This document shows positions 1 through 10,809 of a DNA stretch of 64,000 nucleotides, piece by piece. A program made the position numbers and the translations under genes. Under the pieces are notes generated by a model. The model ran no database searches and was not told the origin of the DNA. It saw only the letters and a list, made by a program, of their open reading frames with translations. Within the stretch, counting starts at the first letter, position 1. Every line of letters starts with the position of its first letter. Source of the DNA: Pararhodobacter zhoushanensis (GTDB lineage: Bacteria > Pseudomonadota > Alphaproteobacteria > Rhodobacterales > Rhodobacteraceae); assembly GCF_025949695.1 (NCBI RefSeq), contig NZ_JAPDFL010000001.1, positions 2,359,501 to 2,423,500 of the forward strand, given 5' to 3'.

Positions 1-1904
1 TGATTGGCGAAAAGACGGGGATGGTGATTGCCACGGCGCTTCTGTTCCTGTCGGCGCTGCTTTCGTGGATCCTGTTTCTCAGCTTTGACGGGCACGATAC
101 CTCGATCCAGGTGTTGCGCTTCATCGACTCGGGCTCGCTGGTTGGCGGCTGGGGCATCCGGCTGGACCGGCTGACCACGGTGATGCTGATCGTGGTGACC
201 ACGGTCTCGGCGCTCGTGCACCTCTATTCCTTCGGCTACATGGCGCATGATGAAAACTGGACGGACAGCGAAAGCTACCGCGCCCGGTTCTTCGCCTATC
301 TGTCGCTGTTCACCTTCGCCATGCTGATGCTGGTGACCGCCGACAACCTGATCCAGATCTTCTTTGGCTGGGAAGGCGTTGGTCTGGCCTCGTATCTGCT
401 GATCGGATTCTACTGGAAAAAGCAGTCGGCCTCGGCCGCTGCGATGAAGGCCTTCATCGTCAACCGCGTGGGTGACTTTGGCTTCATCATCGGCATCATG
501 ATGCTGTATTTCATGGCGGATTCGGTTCAGTTCGACGACATCTTCCATCAGGCCGAGGCGCTGTCGCAGCAGTCGATCAGTTTCCTGGGCACTGACTGGA
601 ACGCGCTCAACACCGCCTGTTTCTTCCTGTTCATCGGCGCAATGGGCAAATCGGCGCAGCTGTTCCTGCACACCTGGCTGCCGGACGCGATGGAAGGCCC
701 GACGCCGGTGTCGGCGCTGATCCACGCCGCAACCATGGTGACGGCGGGCGTGTTCCTGATCTGCCGCATGTCGCCGCTGATGGAATATGCCAACGACACC
801 CGGACGTTCATCGTGCTGATCGGCTCGGCCACCGCGTTCTTTGCAGCGACCGTGGGTCTGGTGCAGAACGACATCAAGCGCGTGATCGCCTATTCGACCT
901 GTTCGCAGCTGGGCTATATGTTCGTGGCAGCGGGCGTGGGCGTCTATTCGGTCGCCATGTTCCACCTGCTGACGCATGCTTTCTTCAAGGCGATGCTGTT
1001 CCTTGGTGCCGGCTCGGTCATCCACGGGATGCACCACGAGCAGGACATGCGCAACTACGGCGGGCTGCGCAAGAAACTGCCCTATACGTTCTACGCGATG
1101 ATGATCGGCACGCTGGCGATCACGGGAGTCGGCATTCCCTTCACCCATATCGGCTTTGCGGGCTTCGTGTCCAAAGACGCGATCATCGAAAGCGCGATGG
1201 GCGGCGGGGCGACCTATGCCTATGTGATCCTTGTGGCGGCGGCGGCGATGACCTCGTTCTACTCGTGGCGCCTGATTTTCCTGACCTTCTACGGCACGCC
1301 GCGCGGCGATCATCACACGCATGACCACGCGCATGAAAGCCCGCTGACCATGGTGATCCCGCTGGGTATCCTGGCCATCGGTGCCGTCTTCGCCGGGATG
1401 ATCTGGTACGAGCCGTTCTTTGGTTCGCACGACGCGATCCACGACTTCTTCGGCCATTCCATCGCCATGCTGCCGACCAACGAGACGCTGCACAATGCGC
1501 ATGAGAACCTCAGCGCGCTGACCAAGCTGGCGCCGTTCCTGGCGATGCTGGTGGGGTTTGTGCTGGCCTATATCTTCTACATCTGGAAACCGGAGACCCC
1601 GGCCAAACTGGCCGCGAACCAACCGATCCTGTACCGCTTCCTGCTCAACAAGTGGTACTTCGATGAGATCTACAACTTCGTCTTCATCAAACCGACGCTG
1701 GCCATCGGCCGCTTCCTGTGGAAGCGCGGCGACGGCAATACCATCGACGGGTTCCTCAACGGGCTGACCATGGGCGTGATGCCGATGCTCAACCGCGTCT
1801 ATGCCCGCGTCCAGTCCGGCTATATCTACACCTACGCCTTCGCCATGGTTATCGGCATCGCGGTGTTGGTCACTTACGTTACGCTCTCCGGAGGGGCGCA
1901 CTGA
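1..1904 (+). CDS. nuoL: NADH-quinone oxidoreductase subunit L (5' end outside window)
   Basis: This is the largest proton-antiporter-like membrane subunit of respiratory complex I. The frame is open from the first bases of the window (codons from position 3 read IGEKTG before the first ATG at 21), so the start lies upstream and about 633 residues are visible. The sequence is almost entirely hydrophobic helices. It carries the conserved antiporter-core stretches around [14 protein letters not shown] and the segment [21 protein letters not shown] His-rich cytosolic loop (HHTHDHAHE) lies at about residue 430. The C-terminal part contains the long lateral helix region typical of NuoL and absent from NuoM and NuoN. 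The stop codon overlaps the nuoM start (TGATG), which implies translational coupling. Confidence 0.97.
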   Translation, partial: IGEKTGMVIATALLFLSALLSWILFLSFDGHDTSIQVLRFIDSGSLVGGWGIRLDRLTTVMLIVVTTVSALVHLYSFGYMAHDENWTDSESYRARFFAYLSLFTFAMLMLVTADNLIQIFFGWEGVGLASYLLIGFYWKKQSASAAAMKAFIVNRVGDFGFIIGIMMLYFMADSVQFDDIFHQAEALSQQSISFLGTDWNALNTACFFLFIGAMGKSAQLFLHTWLPDAMEGPTPVSALIHAATMVTAGVFLICRMSPLMEYANDTRTFIVLIGSATAFFAATVGLVQNDIKRVIAYSTCSQLGYMFVAAGVGVYSVAMFHLLTHAFFKAMLFLGAGSVIHGMHHEQDMRNYGGLRKKLPYTFYAMMIGTLAITGVGIPFTHIGFAGFVSKDAIIESAMGGGATYAYVILVAAAAMTSFYSWRLIFLTFYGTPRGDHHTHDHAHESPLTMVIPLGILAIGAVFAGMIWYEPFFGSHDAIHDFFGHSIAMLPTNETLHNAHENLSALTKLAPFLAMLVGFVLAYIFYIWKPETPAKLAANQPILYRFLLNKWYFDEIYNFVFIKPTLAIGRFLWKRGDGNTIDGFLNGLTMGVMPMLNRVYARVQSGYIYTYAFAMVIGIAVLVTYVTLSGGAH

Positions 1905-3493
1905 TGCTGAACCTGCTGTCCATCATCACTTTCCTTCCTGCGATTGCGGCGCTGATCGGGGCTGTCTTTCTGCATGGCGAGGATGAGAACACCCAGCGGC
2001 AAGCCAAGCTGCTGGCGCTGTTTGCCACGGGTGCTACGTTCCTGATCTCGCTGATCCTGCTGTTCGAGTTCAACCCTGCGGATACGGGCTTTCAGTTCGT
2101 CGAGCAGCGCGACTGGATCCTGGGCCTGAAATACAGCCTTGGCGTTGACGGGATCTCGGTCCTGTTCGTCATGCTGACGACCTTCCTGATGCCGATCACC
2201 ATTGGTGCCTGCTGGGGCGTCAAGACCCGCGTCAAGGAATACATGATCGCCTTCCTGCTGCTGGAAACGCTGATGATCGGCGTCTTTGTGTCGCTGGATC
2301 TGGTGCTGTTCTACCTGTTCTTCGAGGCCGGCCTGATCCCGATGTTCCTGATCATCGGCATCTGGGGCGGCAAGGACCGCATCTATGCGGCGTTCAAGTT
2401 CTTCCTCTACACCTTCATCGGCTCGGTGCTGATGCTGGTCGCGATGATCTACATGTACCTGCAAGCGGGCACGACGGATATTCCGACGCTTCTGGCGTTC
2501 GAATTTGACGCTGGGCCGATCTCGCTGCTGGGCTGGCAGATTGCCGGGGGCGCGCAGACACTGATGTTCCTGGCGTTCTTTGCCTCGTTTGCGGTGAAGA
2601 TGCCGATGTGGCCGGTGCACACCTGGCTGCCCGATGCGCACGTTCAGGCACCGACGGCGGGTTCTGTCGTGCTGGCGGCGGTGCTGCTGAAGATGGGTGG
2701 CTACGGCTTTTTGCGCTTCTCGCTGCCGATGTTCCCGGTAGCCTCTGACCTGTTGGCCCCGCTGGTGCTGTGGATGTCGGCGATTGCGATCGTCTATGCC
2801 TCGCTGGTCGCGCTGGTGCAGCAGGACATGAAGAAACTGGTCGCCTATTCCTCGGTGGCGCACATGGGCTTTGTGACCATGGGCATCTTTGCCGCCAACC
2901 AGCAGGGTCTTGACGGCGCGATCTTCCAGATGATCAGCCACGGCTTTGTCTCGGGCGCGCTCTTCTTGGCCGTCGGCGTGGTCTATGACCGCATCCACAC
3001 CCGCGACATCGACGCTTACGGCGGCCTGGTGAACCGGATGCCGGTTTATGCCGCCGTGTTCATGCTGTTCTCGATGGCCAACGTCGGCCTGCCGGGTACG
3101 TCTGGCTTTGTCGGTGAATTCCTGACCTTCATGGCCGTGTTCCAGGTCAACACCTGGGTTGCTGTCGTGGCGGCGACCGGGGTCATCTTCTCGGCCTGCT
3201 ACGGTCTGTGGCTCTACCGCCGGGTGGTGTTTGGCCAGCTGGTCAAGGACAGCCTGAAACAGATCACCGATCTGGACATGCGTGAAAAGCTCATGTTCGC
3301 GCCGCTGGTGGCGATGACCCTGCTTCTGGGTGTCTATCCGTCGCTGATCACCGATCTGATCGGTCCGTCGACCTCGGCGCTCGTCACCCAATACAACGCT
3401 GCGAACGGTATCGATCCCGCCGCCCGCGTGGTGGTTCACACCACCACCGACGCAGCCAATGAGGCCGCGTCGCACGCGGCCCCCAGTCACTGA
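1904..3493 (+). CDS. nuoM: NADH-quinone oxidoreductase subunit M
   Basis: This is the second antiporter-like membrane subunit of complex I, 529 residues. I chose the ATG at 1904, which overlaps the nuoL stop. The open frame runs further upstream but only inside nuoL. Family signatures seen are [18 protein letters not shown] near residue 80, the charged-helix segment [17 protein letters not shown], and [19 protein letters not shown] with the conserved Lys and His of the proton channel. The last 30 residues are Ala/Thr/His-rich and hydrophilic. nuoN follows 13 bases later in the same operon. Confidence 0.97.
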   Translation: MLNLLSIITFLPAIAALIGAVFLHGEDENTQRQAKLLALFATGATFLISLILLFEFNPADTGFQFVEQRDWILGLKYSLGVDGISVLFVMLTTFLMPITIGACWGVKTRVKEYMIAFLLLETLMIGVFVSLDLVLFYLFFEAGLIPMFLIIGIWGGKDRIYAAFKFFLYTFIGSVLMLVAMIYMYLQAGTTDIPTLLAFEFDAGPISLLGWQIAGGAQTLMFLAFFASFAVKMPMWPVHTWLPDAHVQAPTAGSVVLAAVLLKMGGYGFLRFSLPMFPVASDLLAPLVLWMSAIAIVYASLVALVQQDMKKLVAYSSVAHMGFVTMGIFAANQQGLDGAIFQMISHGFVSGALFLAVGVVYDRIHTRDIDAYGGLVNRMPVYAAVFMLFSMANVGLPGTSGFVGEFLTFMAVFQVNTWVAVVAATGVIFSACYGLWLYRRVVFGQLVKDSLKQITDLDMREKLMFAPLVAMTLLLGVYPSLITDLIGPSTSALVTQYNAANGIDPAARVVVHTTTDAANEAASHAAPSH

Positions 3494-3506
3494 AAGGCCC
3501 GCTCCG

Positions 3507-4946
3507 ATGACCTCGGTTGATCTTTCGATCGCGCTGCCCGAAATCCTGCTGTCGCTCTGGGCGATGGTGGCGCTGATGGCGGGCGCTTACTTTGGCAAGG
3601 ACCGGCTGGCGCAGGCCCTGACCTGGGCGACGGTGGCGGTGCTCATCCTGCTCTCGGTGCTGATCGGTGTGCAGGAGCCTGTCTCGCAAAGCGCCTTCGG
3701 CGGCCTGTTCGTCGAGGATGCCTTTGCCCGCTTCGCCAAGATGGCCATTCTGCTGGCCGCCGCGGCGGTGCTGGTGATGGGCATGGACTATCTCGAACGC
3801 ACCAAGATGATGAAGTTCGAGTATCCGATCCTTGTCTCGCTGGCGACGGTCGGGATGATGGTCATGGTCTCGGCGCAGGATCTGATCACGCTCTACATGG
3901 GGCTGGAACTGCAATCGCTGGCGCTTTACGTGCTCGCCGCCTTCCGCCGCGACAGCGCCAAGGCGACCGAGGCGGGTCTGAAATACTTCGTGCTGGGCGC
4001 GCTGGCTTCGGGCCTGCTGCTCTATGGCGCGTCGCTGGTTTACGGCTACGCGGGCACCACCCGGTTCGAGGGGATCGCCAGCGTCGTGCAGGGCGATCAC
4101 CTGCCGGTCGGTCTGCTGATGGGGCTGGCGTTCATGCTGGCGGGTCTGGCGTTCAAGATCTCGGCGGTGCCGTTCCACATGTGGACGCCCGACGTGTATG
4201 AAGGCGCACCCACGCCGGTCACCGCCTTCTTCGCCACCGCGCCGAAAGTCGCGGCGATGGGGCTGCTGGCCCGGTTGGTGTTCGACGGCTTTGGTCAGGC
4301 ACCGGGCGACTGGGGCCAGATCCTGGGCTTCCTTGCTGGTGCGTCGATGGTGGTCGGGGCGATTGGTGCGCTGGGTCAGCGTAACCTCAAGCGCCTGATG
4401 GCCTATTCGTCGATCTCGCACATGGGCTTTGCCCTGCTGGGTCTGACCGCCGGGACCGAGGCAGGCGTCAAGGCGACGCTGCTCTACATGGCGATCTATG
4501 TCACCATGTCGGTCGGCGTCTTTGCCTTCATGCTGACCATGCGCCGGGAAGGGCGCCCGGTGCAGAGCATCGACGATCTGAACCTGCTGTCCAAAGCCCA
4601 GCCGGTACAGGCGCTGGCGCTTCTGGTGCTGATGTTCTCGCTGGCCGGTGTGCCGCCGTTGATCGGCTTCTGGGCCAAGTTCGCCGTGCTCGCAGCGGTG
4701 ATCGGCTCGGGCTATGTGGTGCTGGCGGTGATCGGGGTGATCGCCTCGGTGATCGGCGCGTTCTATTACCTGCGGATCGTGTATTTCATGTACTTCGGTA
4801 CCGAGATCGACCCGCTGGACGATGATGGCGCCCCGGCCCAACGCTGGCTGACGCTGGCTGCCGCTGCGGTCACCGTGTTGGGCGTGATCAACCTGTTCGG
4901 GATCGAGGGCGCGGCCGCCGTCGCGGCGCAGGCGCTTGTCAACTAA
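3507..4946 (+). CDS. nuoN: NADH-quinone oxidoreductase subunit N
   Basis: This is the third antiporter-like subunit of complex I, 479 residues, and the last gene of the nuo operon. The ATG at 3507 gives the normal family N-terminus ([16 protein letters not shown]). The conserved channel region [20 protein letters not shown] and the segment [16 protein letters not shown] are present. The gene ends inside the start of birA (11-base overlap), so birA is probably translated from the same transcript. Confidence 0.97.
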   Translation: MTSVDLSIALPEILLSLWAMVALMAGAYFGKDRLAQALTWATVAVLILLSVLIGVQEPVSQSAFGGLFVEDAFARFAKMAILLAAAAVLVMGMDYLERTKMMKFEYPILVSLATVGMMVMVSAQDLITLYMGLELQSLALYVLAAFRRDSAKATEAGLKYFVLGALASGLLLYGASLVYGYAGTTRFEGIASVVQGDHLPVGLLMGLAFMLAGLAFKISAVPFHMWTPDVYEGAPTPVTAFFATAPKVAAMGLLARLVFDGFGQAPGDWGQILGFLAGASMVVGAIGALGQRNLKRLMAYSSISHMGFALLGLTAGTEAGVKATLLYMAIYVTMSVGVFAFMLTMRREGRPVQSIDDLNLLSKAQPVQALALLVLMFSLAGVPPLIGFWAKFAVLAAVIGSGYVVLAVIGVIASVIGAFYYLRIVYFMYFGTEIDPLDDDGAPAQRWLTLAAAAVTVLGVINLFGIEGAAAVAAQALVN

Positions 4947-5679
4947 CCCGGACTGGCCGCAGGGCCATGAACGGCTGGTGCTGTCCGAAACGGACAGCAC
5001 CATGGCCGAGGCCCTGCGCCGACTGCCTGACCTCAAAGCCCCGACATGGATCCTTGCCCTGCGTCAGACCGCCGGGCGCGGGCGTCGGGGCAGGGCGTGG
5101 GTCGACCCCTCGGGCAATTTCGCCGCAACGCTCCTCCAACGTCTTGACGAACCGCCACAACAACTGGCGCTGCGCTCTTTCGTGGCGGCACTGGCGCTGC
5201 ACGAGGCGCTGATGGGGCTGACCGGGCTTGAGGCGGGGTTTGCGCTGAAATGGCCCAATGATGTGCTGCTGAATGGCGGCAAGCTGTCGGGCATCCTGCT
5301 GGAAAGCCCGGGGCAGGGTGTCTTGTCGCTGGGCATCGGCGTGAACCTGCGTGCCTCACCCCCGGCGGACCCTGCGGCCGCCTTTCCCCCGGTCAACCTG
5401 CGCACGGAAACCGGTCTGACAATTCAGCCCGAAGCGCTGCTCGATCACCTCGCGCCCGCGTTCGCGACCTGGGACCAACGCCTGCGCACGTACGGGTTCG
5501 ACCCGATCCGCACCGCTTTCCTGCAGCGGGTCACGCGGCTGGGCCAGACCCTCGTCGCCCGTACGATGACCGAAGAGGTGCAAGGCACGTTCGAGACCAT
5601 CGACGCCACCGGGTCGCTGGTGCTGCGCACCGCACAAGGCCCGCGCGCCATCCCCGCCGCCGATATCTTCTTTCCCTGA
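4936..5679 (+). CDS. birA: Biotin--[acetyl-CoA-carboxylase] ligase
   Basis: This enzyme attaches biotin to the carrier lysine of biotin-dependent carboxylases through biotinyl-AMP. It has 247 residues. The start is a TTG at 4936 overlapping nuoN, because there is no in-frame ATG before the conserved [10 protein letters not shown] segment. The ATP/biotin-binding loop GRGRRGRAW (about residues 48-55) and KWPNDVLL (about 104-111) are intact. There is no N-terminal helix-turn-helix, so it is a monofunctional ligase and not a repressor. A C-terminal SH3-like domain is visible ([16 protein letters not shown]). coaX starts 15 bases later. Confidence 0.93.
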   Translation: MSTNPDWPQGHERLVLSETDSTMAEALRRLPDLKAPTWILALRQTAGRGRRGRAWVDPSGNFAATLLQRLDEPPQQLALRSFVAALALHEALMGLTGLEAGFALKWPNDVLLNGGKLSGILLESPGQGVLSLGIGVNLRASPPADPAAAFPPVNLRTETGLTIQPEALLDHLAPAFATWDQRLRTYGFDPIRTAFLQRVTRLGQTLVARTMTEEVQGTFETIDATGSLVLRTAQGPRAIPAADIFFP

Positions 5680-5694
5680 TCCCTGAGGATTGCC

Positions 5695-6474
5695 ATGCTG
5701 CTCTGCATCGACTGCGGCAACACCAATACCGTCTTTTCCGTCTGGAACGGCTATGACTTCCTCGCCACCTGGCGGACGGCAACAGACCACCGGCAGACCG
5801 CCGACCAGTATTTCGTCTGGCTCTCGACGCTGATGAACCTGGGCAAGATCGACGCCGATATCACCGAGGTGATCATCTCTTCAACGGTACCCCGCGTGGT
5901 GTTCAACCTGCGTGTCCTGTGTGACCGCTATTTCGGCTGCCGTCCGATTGTCGTGGGCAAGCCTGACTGCCTGCTGCCCGTGCCGCCCCGCGTCGATCAG
6001 GGCACCACCGTCGGTCCCGACCGTCTGGTCAACACGGTCGCCGGGTTTGACCGCCATGGCGGCGATCTGATCCTGGTGGATTTCGGCACCGCGACCACCT
6101 TCGATGTGGTCGACAGTGACGGCGCGTATATCGGCGGGGCCATTGCGCCGGGGGTAAATACCTCGCTCGAGGCGCTGCACAGCACCGCTGCGGCGCTTCC
6201 GCACGTCGATGTCACCCGCCCGCAAAGCGCGATCGGCACGAATACGGTTGCCTGTATGCAGTCTGGCATCTACTGGGGGTATGTCGGCCTGGTCGAAGGC
6301 ATCGTGCGCCAGATCAGGATCGAGCGTGAACGGCCGATGCGCGTGATCGCGACCGGCGGTCTGGCACCGCTCTTTGACCAAGGAACCGAGATCTTCGACT
6401 CGGTCGAGGACGATCTGACGTTGCATGGCCTCGTGCTCATCAACCGATACAACAGGGAATTGACGACCGCATGA
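5695..6474 (+). CDS. coaX: Type III pantothenate kinase
   Basis: This enzyme phosphorylates pantothenate in the first step of coenzyme A synthesis, in the cytoplasm. It has 259 residues, the usual length for the CoaX family, which belongs to the ASKHA fold. Motifs are the N-terminal phosphate loop LCIDCGNTNTVFSVW, GPDRLVNTVAGF (about 103-114) and LVDFGTATTFDVVD (about 125-138). The gene lies between birA and rnj and overlaps rnj by four bases (ATGA). This birA-coaX-rnj string downstream of nuo is a familiar alphaproteobacterial arrangement. Confidence 0.95.
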   Translation: MLLCIDCGNTNTVFSVWNGYDFLATWRTATDHRQTADQYFVWLSTLMNLGKIDADITEVIISSTVPRVVFNLRVLCDRYFGCRPIVVGKPDCLLPVPPRVDQGTTVGPDRLVNTVAGFDRHGGDLILVDFGTATTFDVVDSDGAYIGGAIAPGVNTSLEALHSTAAALPHVDVTRPQSAIGTNTVACMQSGIYWGYVGLVEGIVRQIRIERERPMRVIATGGLAPLFDQGTEIFDSVEDDLTLHGLVLINRYNRELTTA

Positions 6475-8144
6475 CGACCAGAGACCGTTTGATCTATTTG
6501 CCGCTGGGTGGCGCCGGAGAAGTGGGCATGAACGCCTATGTCTACGGCTATGGCCCCAAGAACAATGAGCGGTTGATCCTGGTCGATATCGGGGTAACCT
6601 TTCCGGACATGGACGGCACGCCCGGCATTGATCTGATCACCGCCGATATCAGCTGGCTGGAAAAGCGCCGGGACCGTCTGGACGGGATCTTCATCACCCA
6701 CGCGCATGAGGACCATGTCGGCGGGCTGGGGCATCTCTACAGCCGCCTGAAAGCCCCGGTCTATGCGCGCGATTTCACCGCGCGGATCGCGGCCAAGAAG
6801 ATGATGGAGGCGGGGCAGCCCGTCGACAAGATCATCACGCTGGGCAAGGGTGAGGTGGTTGAGCTGGGGCCTTTCAAGGTCTCGTTCCTGCCCATCGCGC
6901 ACTCGCTGCCCGAAGCCTCGTCGATGCTGATCGAAACGCCGGCGGGCCGTCTGCTGCACACCGGCGATTTCAAGCTGGACATGGCGCCCGGCGTTGGCGA
7001 TCCCTTCGATGAAGACCTGTACCGGTCGCTGGGCGACAAGGGCGTCGACGTGATGGTGTCGGATTCGACCAACATCTTCTCGCCGCATCCGGGCCGTTCG
7101 GAAAGCTCGCTGCCGCAGGCGATCACCGATCTGGTCAAGGGCGCGCCCGGGCTGGTGGTGGCGACCACCTTCGCGTCGAACGTGGCACGGGTGCGCACGC
7201 TGGCCAAGGCCGCGCGCGCGGCCGGGCGCACCGTGTGCCTGCTGGGCCGCGCGATGCAGACCATGGTGCGCACCGCGACCGAGGCCAAGCTGCTGCATGA
7301 CTTCCCGCTGGTCGTCAGCGCGGAAGAGGCCAACGAGATCCCGCGCGAGAACCTGATGCTGATCGTCACCGGCAGTCAGGGTGAGCGCCGCGCGGCCTCG
7401 GCCCAACTGGCGCGGGGGTCGTATCTGGGCTTTTCGTTGAAAGAGGGGGATCTGTTCCTCTTCTCGTCGATGACCATTCCCGGCAACGAGCGCGACGTGC
7501 TGCGCATCGTTAACGCCCTGTCGGAAAAGGGCGTTGATGTCGCCGATAACAGCCAGGGCATTTACCACGTCTCGGGCCATGCCAACCGCCCCGATCTGGA
7601 GCGCATGCACGAGCTGGTGCGCCCCAATGTGCTGATCCCGATGCACGGCGAACACCGTCATCTGCGTCAGCACGCCATGCTGGCGCAGAAGCGCGGCATG
7701 ATCTCGGTTATTGCGCCCAATGGCACGATGCTGGACCTGACCGGGCCTGAGCCCAAGGTGGTCGAGCATGTGGACACGGGCCGCCTTTATATCGACGGCT
7801 CGGCGATCTATGGCGCGATGGACGGCGTCGTGCGTGAGCGCATCAAGATGGCGCTCAACGGCATGGTGCTGATCACGCTGGTCATCGACGAAGAGGGGCA
7901 ACCGCTGGGCGACCCTTGGGCCGATTGCTCGGGTCTGGCCCGGCAGGGGCGGTCGAATCGGGCACTCAACGAGGTGATCGAGGACGAGCTGGCCGAAGAG
8001 CTGGAGCGCACGGGCCGCAAGGTTCTGGCCTCGGATGACCGTCTGACCGAGGTGATCCGCCGCCGCGTGCGCAACTGCTGCGTCGATGAGATTGGCAAAA
8101 AGCCTGAAGTGATGGTTGTCATCAGCCGCCTGTCCGACGCGTAA
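6471..8144 (+). CDS. rnj: Ribonuclease J
   Basis: This is a metallo-beta-lactamase/beta-CASP ribonuclease with predicted 5'-3' exonuclease and endonuclease activity in rRNA maturation and mRNA decay. It has 557 residues. The zinc-binding signature THAHEDHVGG places H77, H79, D81 and H82 at the active site. Further ligands lie in HTGDFKLD (near 165) and in the beta-CASP motif region VSGHANRPDLERM. PMHGEHRHLRQHA follows, and the C-terminal dimerisation/RNA-binding domain is present. The start ATG overlaps the coaX stop. The next gene begins 72 bases downstream with no clear terminator between. Confidence 0.95.
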   Translation: MTTRDRLIYLPLGGAGEVGMNAYVYGYGPKNNERLILVDIGVTFPDMDGTPGIDLITADISWLEKRRDRLDGIFITHAHEDHVGGLGHLYSRLKAPVYARDFTARIAAKKMMEAGQPVDKIITLGKGEVVELGPFKVSFLPIAHSLPEASSMLIETPAGRLLHTGDFKLDMAPGVGDPFDEDLYRSLGDKGVDVMVSDSTNIFSPHPGRSESSLPQAITDLVKGAPGLVVATTFASNVARVRTLAKAARAAGRTVCLLGRAMQTMVRTATEAKLLHDFPLVVSAEEANEIPRENLMLIVTGSQGERRAASAQLARGSYLGFSLKEGDLFLFSSMTIPGNERDVLRIVNALSEKGVDVADNSQGIYHVSGHANRPDLERMHELVRPNVLIPMHGEHRHLRQHAMLAQKRGMISVIAPNGTMLDLTGPEPKVVEHVDTGRLYIDGSAIYGAMDGVVRERIKMALNGMVLITLVIDEEGQPLGDPWADCSGLARQGRSNRALNEVIEDELAEELERTGRKVLASDDRLTEVIRRRVRNCCVDEIGKKPEVMVVISRLSDA

Positions 8145-8216
8145 GATAAAGCGACGACTGGCAAGGGTTTTTTAACACCGGCCTGCGATCTTGCATCACG
8201 TGCAGGAAACCAGGCC

Positions 8217-9275
8217 ATGACCCTTTTAGACCGCGATCCGGTGCTGCGGCGCAAACTGTCGCCGCGCACCCCGCCCGCCGAGGCTGAGCCCCCCGTGGTT
8301 CTCGGCCCCGCGCCGACACTGGTGCGCGCCTTTGGTCACGCGGTGTCCTCGGGCGCGCCGCTCGTCGCTGAGCAGGGCGCGGTGCATCGCAAATCTGCCT
8401 CCTTGGCCGAGTTGCTTGATGGCATCGCACCAGAGGCCTTTGTCACCTTGCTGGGCCCCACCAGCGCCGGGCCTGCGCTGGCGCTGATTGATCTGGACGG
8501 GTTCATCACGTTGATCGAGGCGATGACCATCGGTCGTCTGGGGGCAAAGCCGCCGGGACCGCGCCGTCCGACCACCACAGATGCAGCCTTGTTGTCCGAA
8601 GTGATCGATACCACGCTGATCGCGCTGGGGTCGGATGATCCCCTTTCCGCCCTGCGCTGCGCGCGGCCTGTGCCGGATCACCGGTTGCTGCCGATTCTAC
8701 TGGATGAAGCCGATTATGATCTGGTGGCGCTGACGGCAACGCTGATTTCGGGCACCGTCACGCGGCCGCTGCGGTTGATGCTGGCGCTGCCCCGTCTTCC
8801 GGAAATAGACCCGGTCGAAGCCGAGGCCTTGGGCGCAGAAGCGGTCAAGGATTGGTCCAACGCGCTGGAAGAGGCGGTTCTGCGCGCGCCGGCGGCGCTG
8901 CGCGCGGAACTGGGCCGCGTCACGTTGCCGTTGGCCAAGGTGTTGGAGCTGGGGGTCGGCAGTGCGCTGGAGCTGCCGCTTTCCAATCTGGAAGAGGTGC
9001 GTCTGGTGGCGCTGGACGGCACGCCGCAAGCCATTGGCCGGTTGGGTCAGACGCGGGGCATGCGCGCGATACGTCTCACCGGCTGGCCGGGCGGGATGCC
9101 ACAACACAGCATGATCGACGCCGCGCCGCCTGTCCGCGTTGGTGCGGGACTGGGTGCGGGATTGTCGCCGCCAGCAAAGCTGTCCCTGCCCACCGACACG
9201 GCCGAGGAAGAACCTATGGTCTTCCCGGCAATGGCGCCGATGGCCGCCCTCAGCCTGGGGGAGGATGACGAATGA
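8217..9275 (+). CDS. FliM/FliN-type SpoA-domain protein
   Basis: This 352-residue cytoplasmic protein resembles flagellar motor switch proteins. Residues about 20-200 look like a degenerate FliM core (LVRAFGHAVSSGAPLVAE, then FITLIEAMTIGRLG). Residues about 225-285 form a SpoA (FliM/FliN C-terminal) domain: RVTLPLAKVLELGVGSALEL followed by VRLVALDGTPQAIGRLGQT. The last 65 residues are low-complexity and acidic at the very end. No flagellar gene lies nearby. The call rests on the SpoA domain. A role in the C-ring or as an export-gate accessory is inference. Confidence 0.75.
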   Translation: MTLLDRDPVLRRKLSPRTPPAEAEPPVVLGPAPTLVRAFGHAVSSGAPLVAEQGAVHRKSASLAELLDGIAPEAFVTLLGPTSAGPALALIDLDGFITLIEAMTIGRLGAKPPGPRRPTTTDAALLSEVIDTTLIALGSDDPLSALRCARPVPDHRLLPILLDEADYDLVALTATLISGTVTRPLRLMLALPRLPEIDPVEAEALGAEAVKDWSNALEEAVLRAPAALRAELGRVTLPLAKVLELGVGSALELPLSNLEEVRLVALDGTPQAIGRLGQTRGMRAIRLTGWPGGMPQHSMIDAAPPVRVGAGLGAGLSPPAKLSLPTDTAEEEPMVFPAMAPMAALSLGEDDE

Positions 9276-9289
9276 CCGTGACGGGGCGT

Positions 9290-10030
9290 TCAGCGCAGGG
9301 TCGGGATCGGCCCTGTGGTGCGGCCTTCGGTGAACTGGCGCATCACCGGATCATCGGTCGTCAACGCTTCGTCGGTGGTCCCTTGCCAGTAGAACCGTCC
9401 CTCATGCAGCATCGCCACCCGGTCCGCGACATCGCGCAGGGTGCGCATGTCATGGGTGATGGTCAGGGCCGTCGCGCCCATTTCTGTGACGATTTCGCGG
9501 ATCAGCGCGTTGATCACCGCCGACATGATCGGGTCCAGCCCCGCCGTCGGCTCGTCAAAGAACAAGACTGGCGGATCGCCGGCGATGGCCCGCGCCAGAC
9601 CGACGCGTTTTTGCATCCCGCCCGACAGTTCAGCCGGGAACAGATCAGCCGTGGCCTTGTCCAAGCCAACGCGCGCCAGTTTCTCGATCGCCAGCGCCTT
9701 CGCCTCGGGGGCGCGCAGGCGTCCCGGCCCGCGCATCAGGCGAAAGGCGATGTTTTGCCAGACAGGGATCGAGTCAAACAGCGCGGCCCCCTGAAACAGC
9801 ATGCCCACCTGCGCCGCCAAGACCTGCGGACGCGGATTGCGCAGGCCCGCCACTTCGACCGAGCCGCTGTCGGGGCGCTCCAGCCCCAGCAGGCATTTCA
9901 GCAACACCGACTTGCCGGTGCCCGAGCCGCCGATGACCACCAGACTTTCGCCCTTGGGCACATCAAACGACACGCCGCGCAGAACCTGCTTGGGCCCGAA
10001 GCCCTTGAAAAGATTGTCCGCGCTGATCAT
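9290..10030 (-). CDS. mlaF: ABC transporter ATP-binding protein, MlaF-like
   Basis: This is the ATPase of the Mla phospholipid-trafficking ABC system at the inner membrane, 246 residues. The Walker A motif GGSGTGKS (about 34-41), signature LSGGMQKRVGLARA (about 134-147) and Walker B LFFDEPTAGLDP are all intact, as is the switch histidine in LTITHDM. The start overlaps the mlaE stop by four bases, so the two are cotranscribed (alr-mlaE-mlaF). The substrate-binding MCE subunit MlaD is not here. A candidate lies at 36762. Confidence 0.92.
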   Translation of the reverse strand: MISADNLFKGFGPKQVLRGVSFDVPKGESLVVIGGSGTGKSVLLKCLLGLERPDSGSVEVAGLRNPRPQVLAAQVGMLFQGAALFDSIPVWQNIAFRLMRGPGRLRAPEAKALAIEKLARVGLDKATADLFPAELSGGMQKRVGLARAIAGDPPVLFFDEPTAGLDPIMSAVINALIREIVTEMGATALTITHDMRTLRDVADRVAMLHEGRFYWQGTTDEALTTDDPVMRQFTEGRTTGPIPTLR

Positions 10031-10809
10031 GAGGTGAAGAACGCCTCGGTCAGCAGGTAGTTTGAGGCAAGGATCAGCACCGATGCCAGCACCACCGCCG
10101 ATTTCGTCGCCTCACCCACACCCTGCGCGCCACGGCCCGAGTTCATGCCGAAATAGCAGCCAGACAGGGCAACCAGAAACCCGAACACGGCACCTTTTAC
10201 CAGGCCCGAGCCGATGTCCCAGAATTCAAGAAAATCGAGCGTGTTGGCCAGATAGGTCGGACCATCAAAGCCCAGCCGGGTCACGCCAACCGCATAGCCG
10301 CCCAGAATGCCGATGGAGTCACCGACGACCACCAGAACCGGCATCGCAAGCGTCGCTGCCAGCAGGCGCGGAACGGTCAGATATTGCATCGGCTCTACGG
10401 CCAGCGTGCGCAGCGCGTCGATCTGCTCGGAAACTTTCATCGTGCCGATCTCGGCCGCAATGGAAGACGCCACGCGCGCCGCCACCATCAACCCGCCCAG
10501 CACGGGTCCCAATTCGCGCACCATGCCGATGGCGGTGATCGACGGAACGGCGAATTCGGCGCCATAGCGCGCGGAGCCTGCAAAGATCTGCAACGCCAGC
10601 GCGGCACCGGTAAACAGCGCAGTCATGCCGACAACGGGCAGTGACAGCCAGCCGATCTGGATCAGTTGCGCGCCCAGTTCGCGCAGGTGAAACGGCGGGC
10701 GAAGCATCCAGCCGACGGCTTGTCCGGCGAAGCCGACGAAGCGACCCAAGGCACCCAGCACCCCGGCAAAGCTCCGCCCGGTTGCTCCCAGCAACGCAAC
10801 AGGGCTCAT
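10027..10809 (-). CDS. mlaE: MlaE-type ABC transporter permease
   Basis: This is the permease of the MCE/Mla phospholipid transporter, 260 residues with five or six hydrophobic segments. It carries the family pattern [19 protein letters not shown] and the coupling-helix region [19 protein letters not shown]. The gene overlaps alr upstream and mlaF downstream by four bases each. That forms a tight three-gene unit in which an envelope lipid transporter is coupled to a peptidoglycan precursor enzyme. Confidence 0.93.
   Translation of the reverse strand: MSPVALLGATGRSFAGVLGALGRFVGFAGQAVGWMLRPPFHLRELGAQLIQIGWLSLPVVGMTALFTGAALALQIFAGSARYGAEFAVPSITAIGMVRELGPVLGGLMVAARVASSIAAEIGTMKVSEQIDALRTLAVEPMQYLTVPRLLAATLAMPVLVVVGDSIGILGGYAVGVTRLGFDGPTYLANTLDFLEFWDIGSGLVKGAVFGFLVALSGCYFGMNSGRGAQGVGEATKSAVVLASVLILASNYLLTEAFFTS

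Noticed and set aside
1874..5036. Long minus-strand open frames opposite nuoM and nuoN
   Set aside because: They are high-GC shadow frames with Arg/His/Gln-rich composition and no recognisable domain, opposite undoubted nuo genes.
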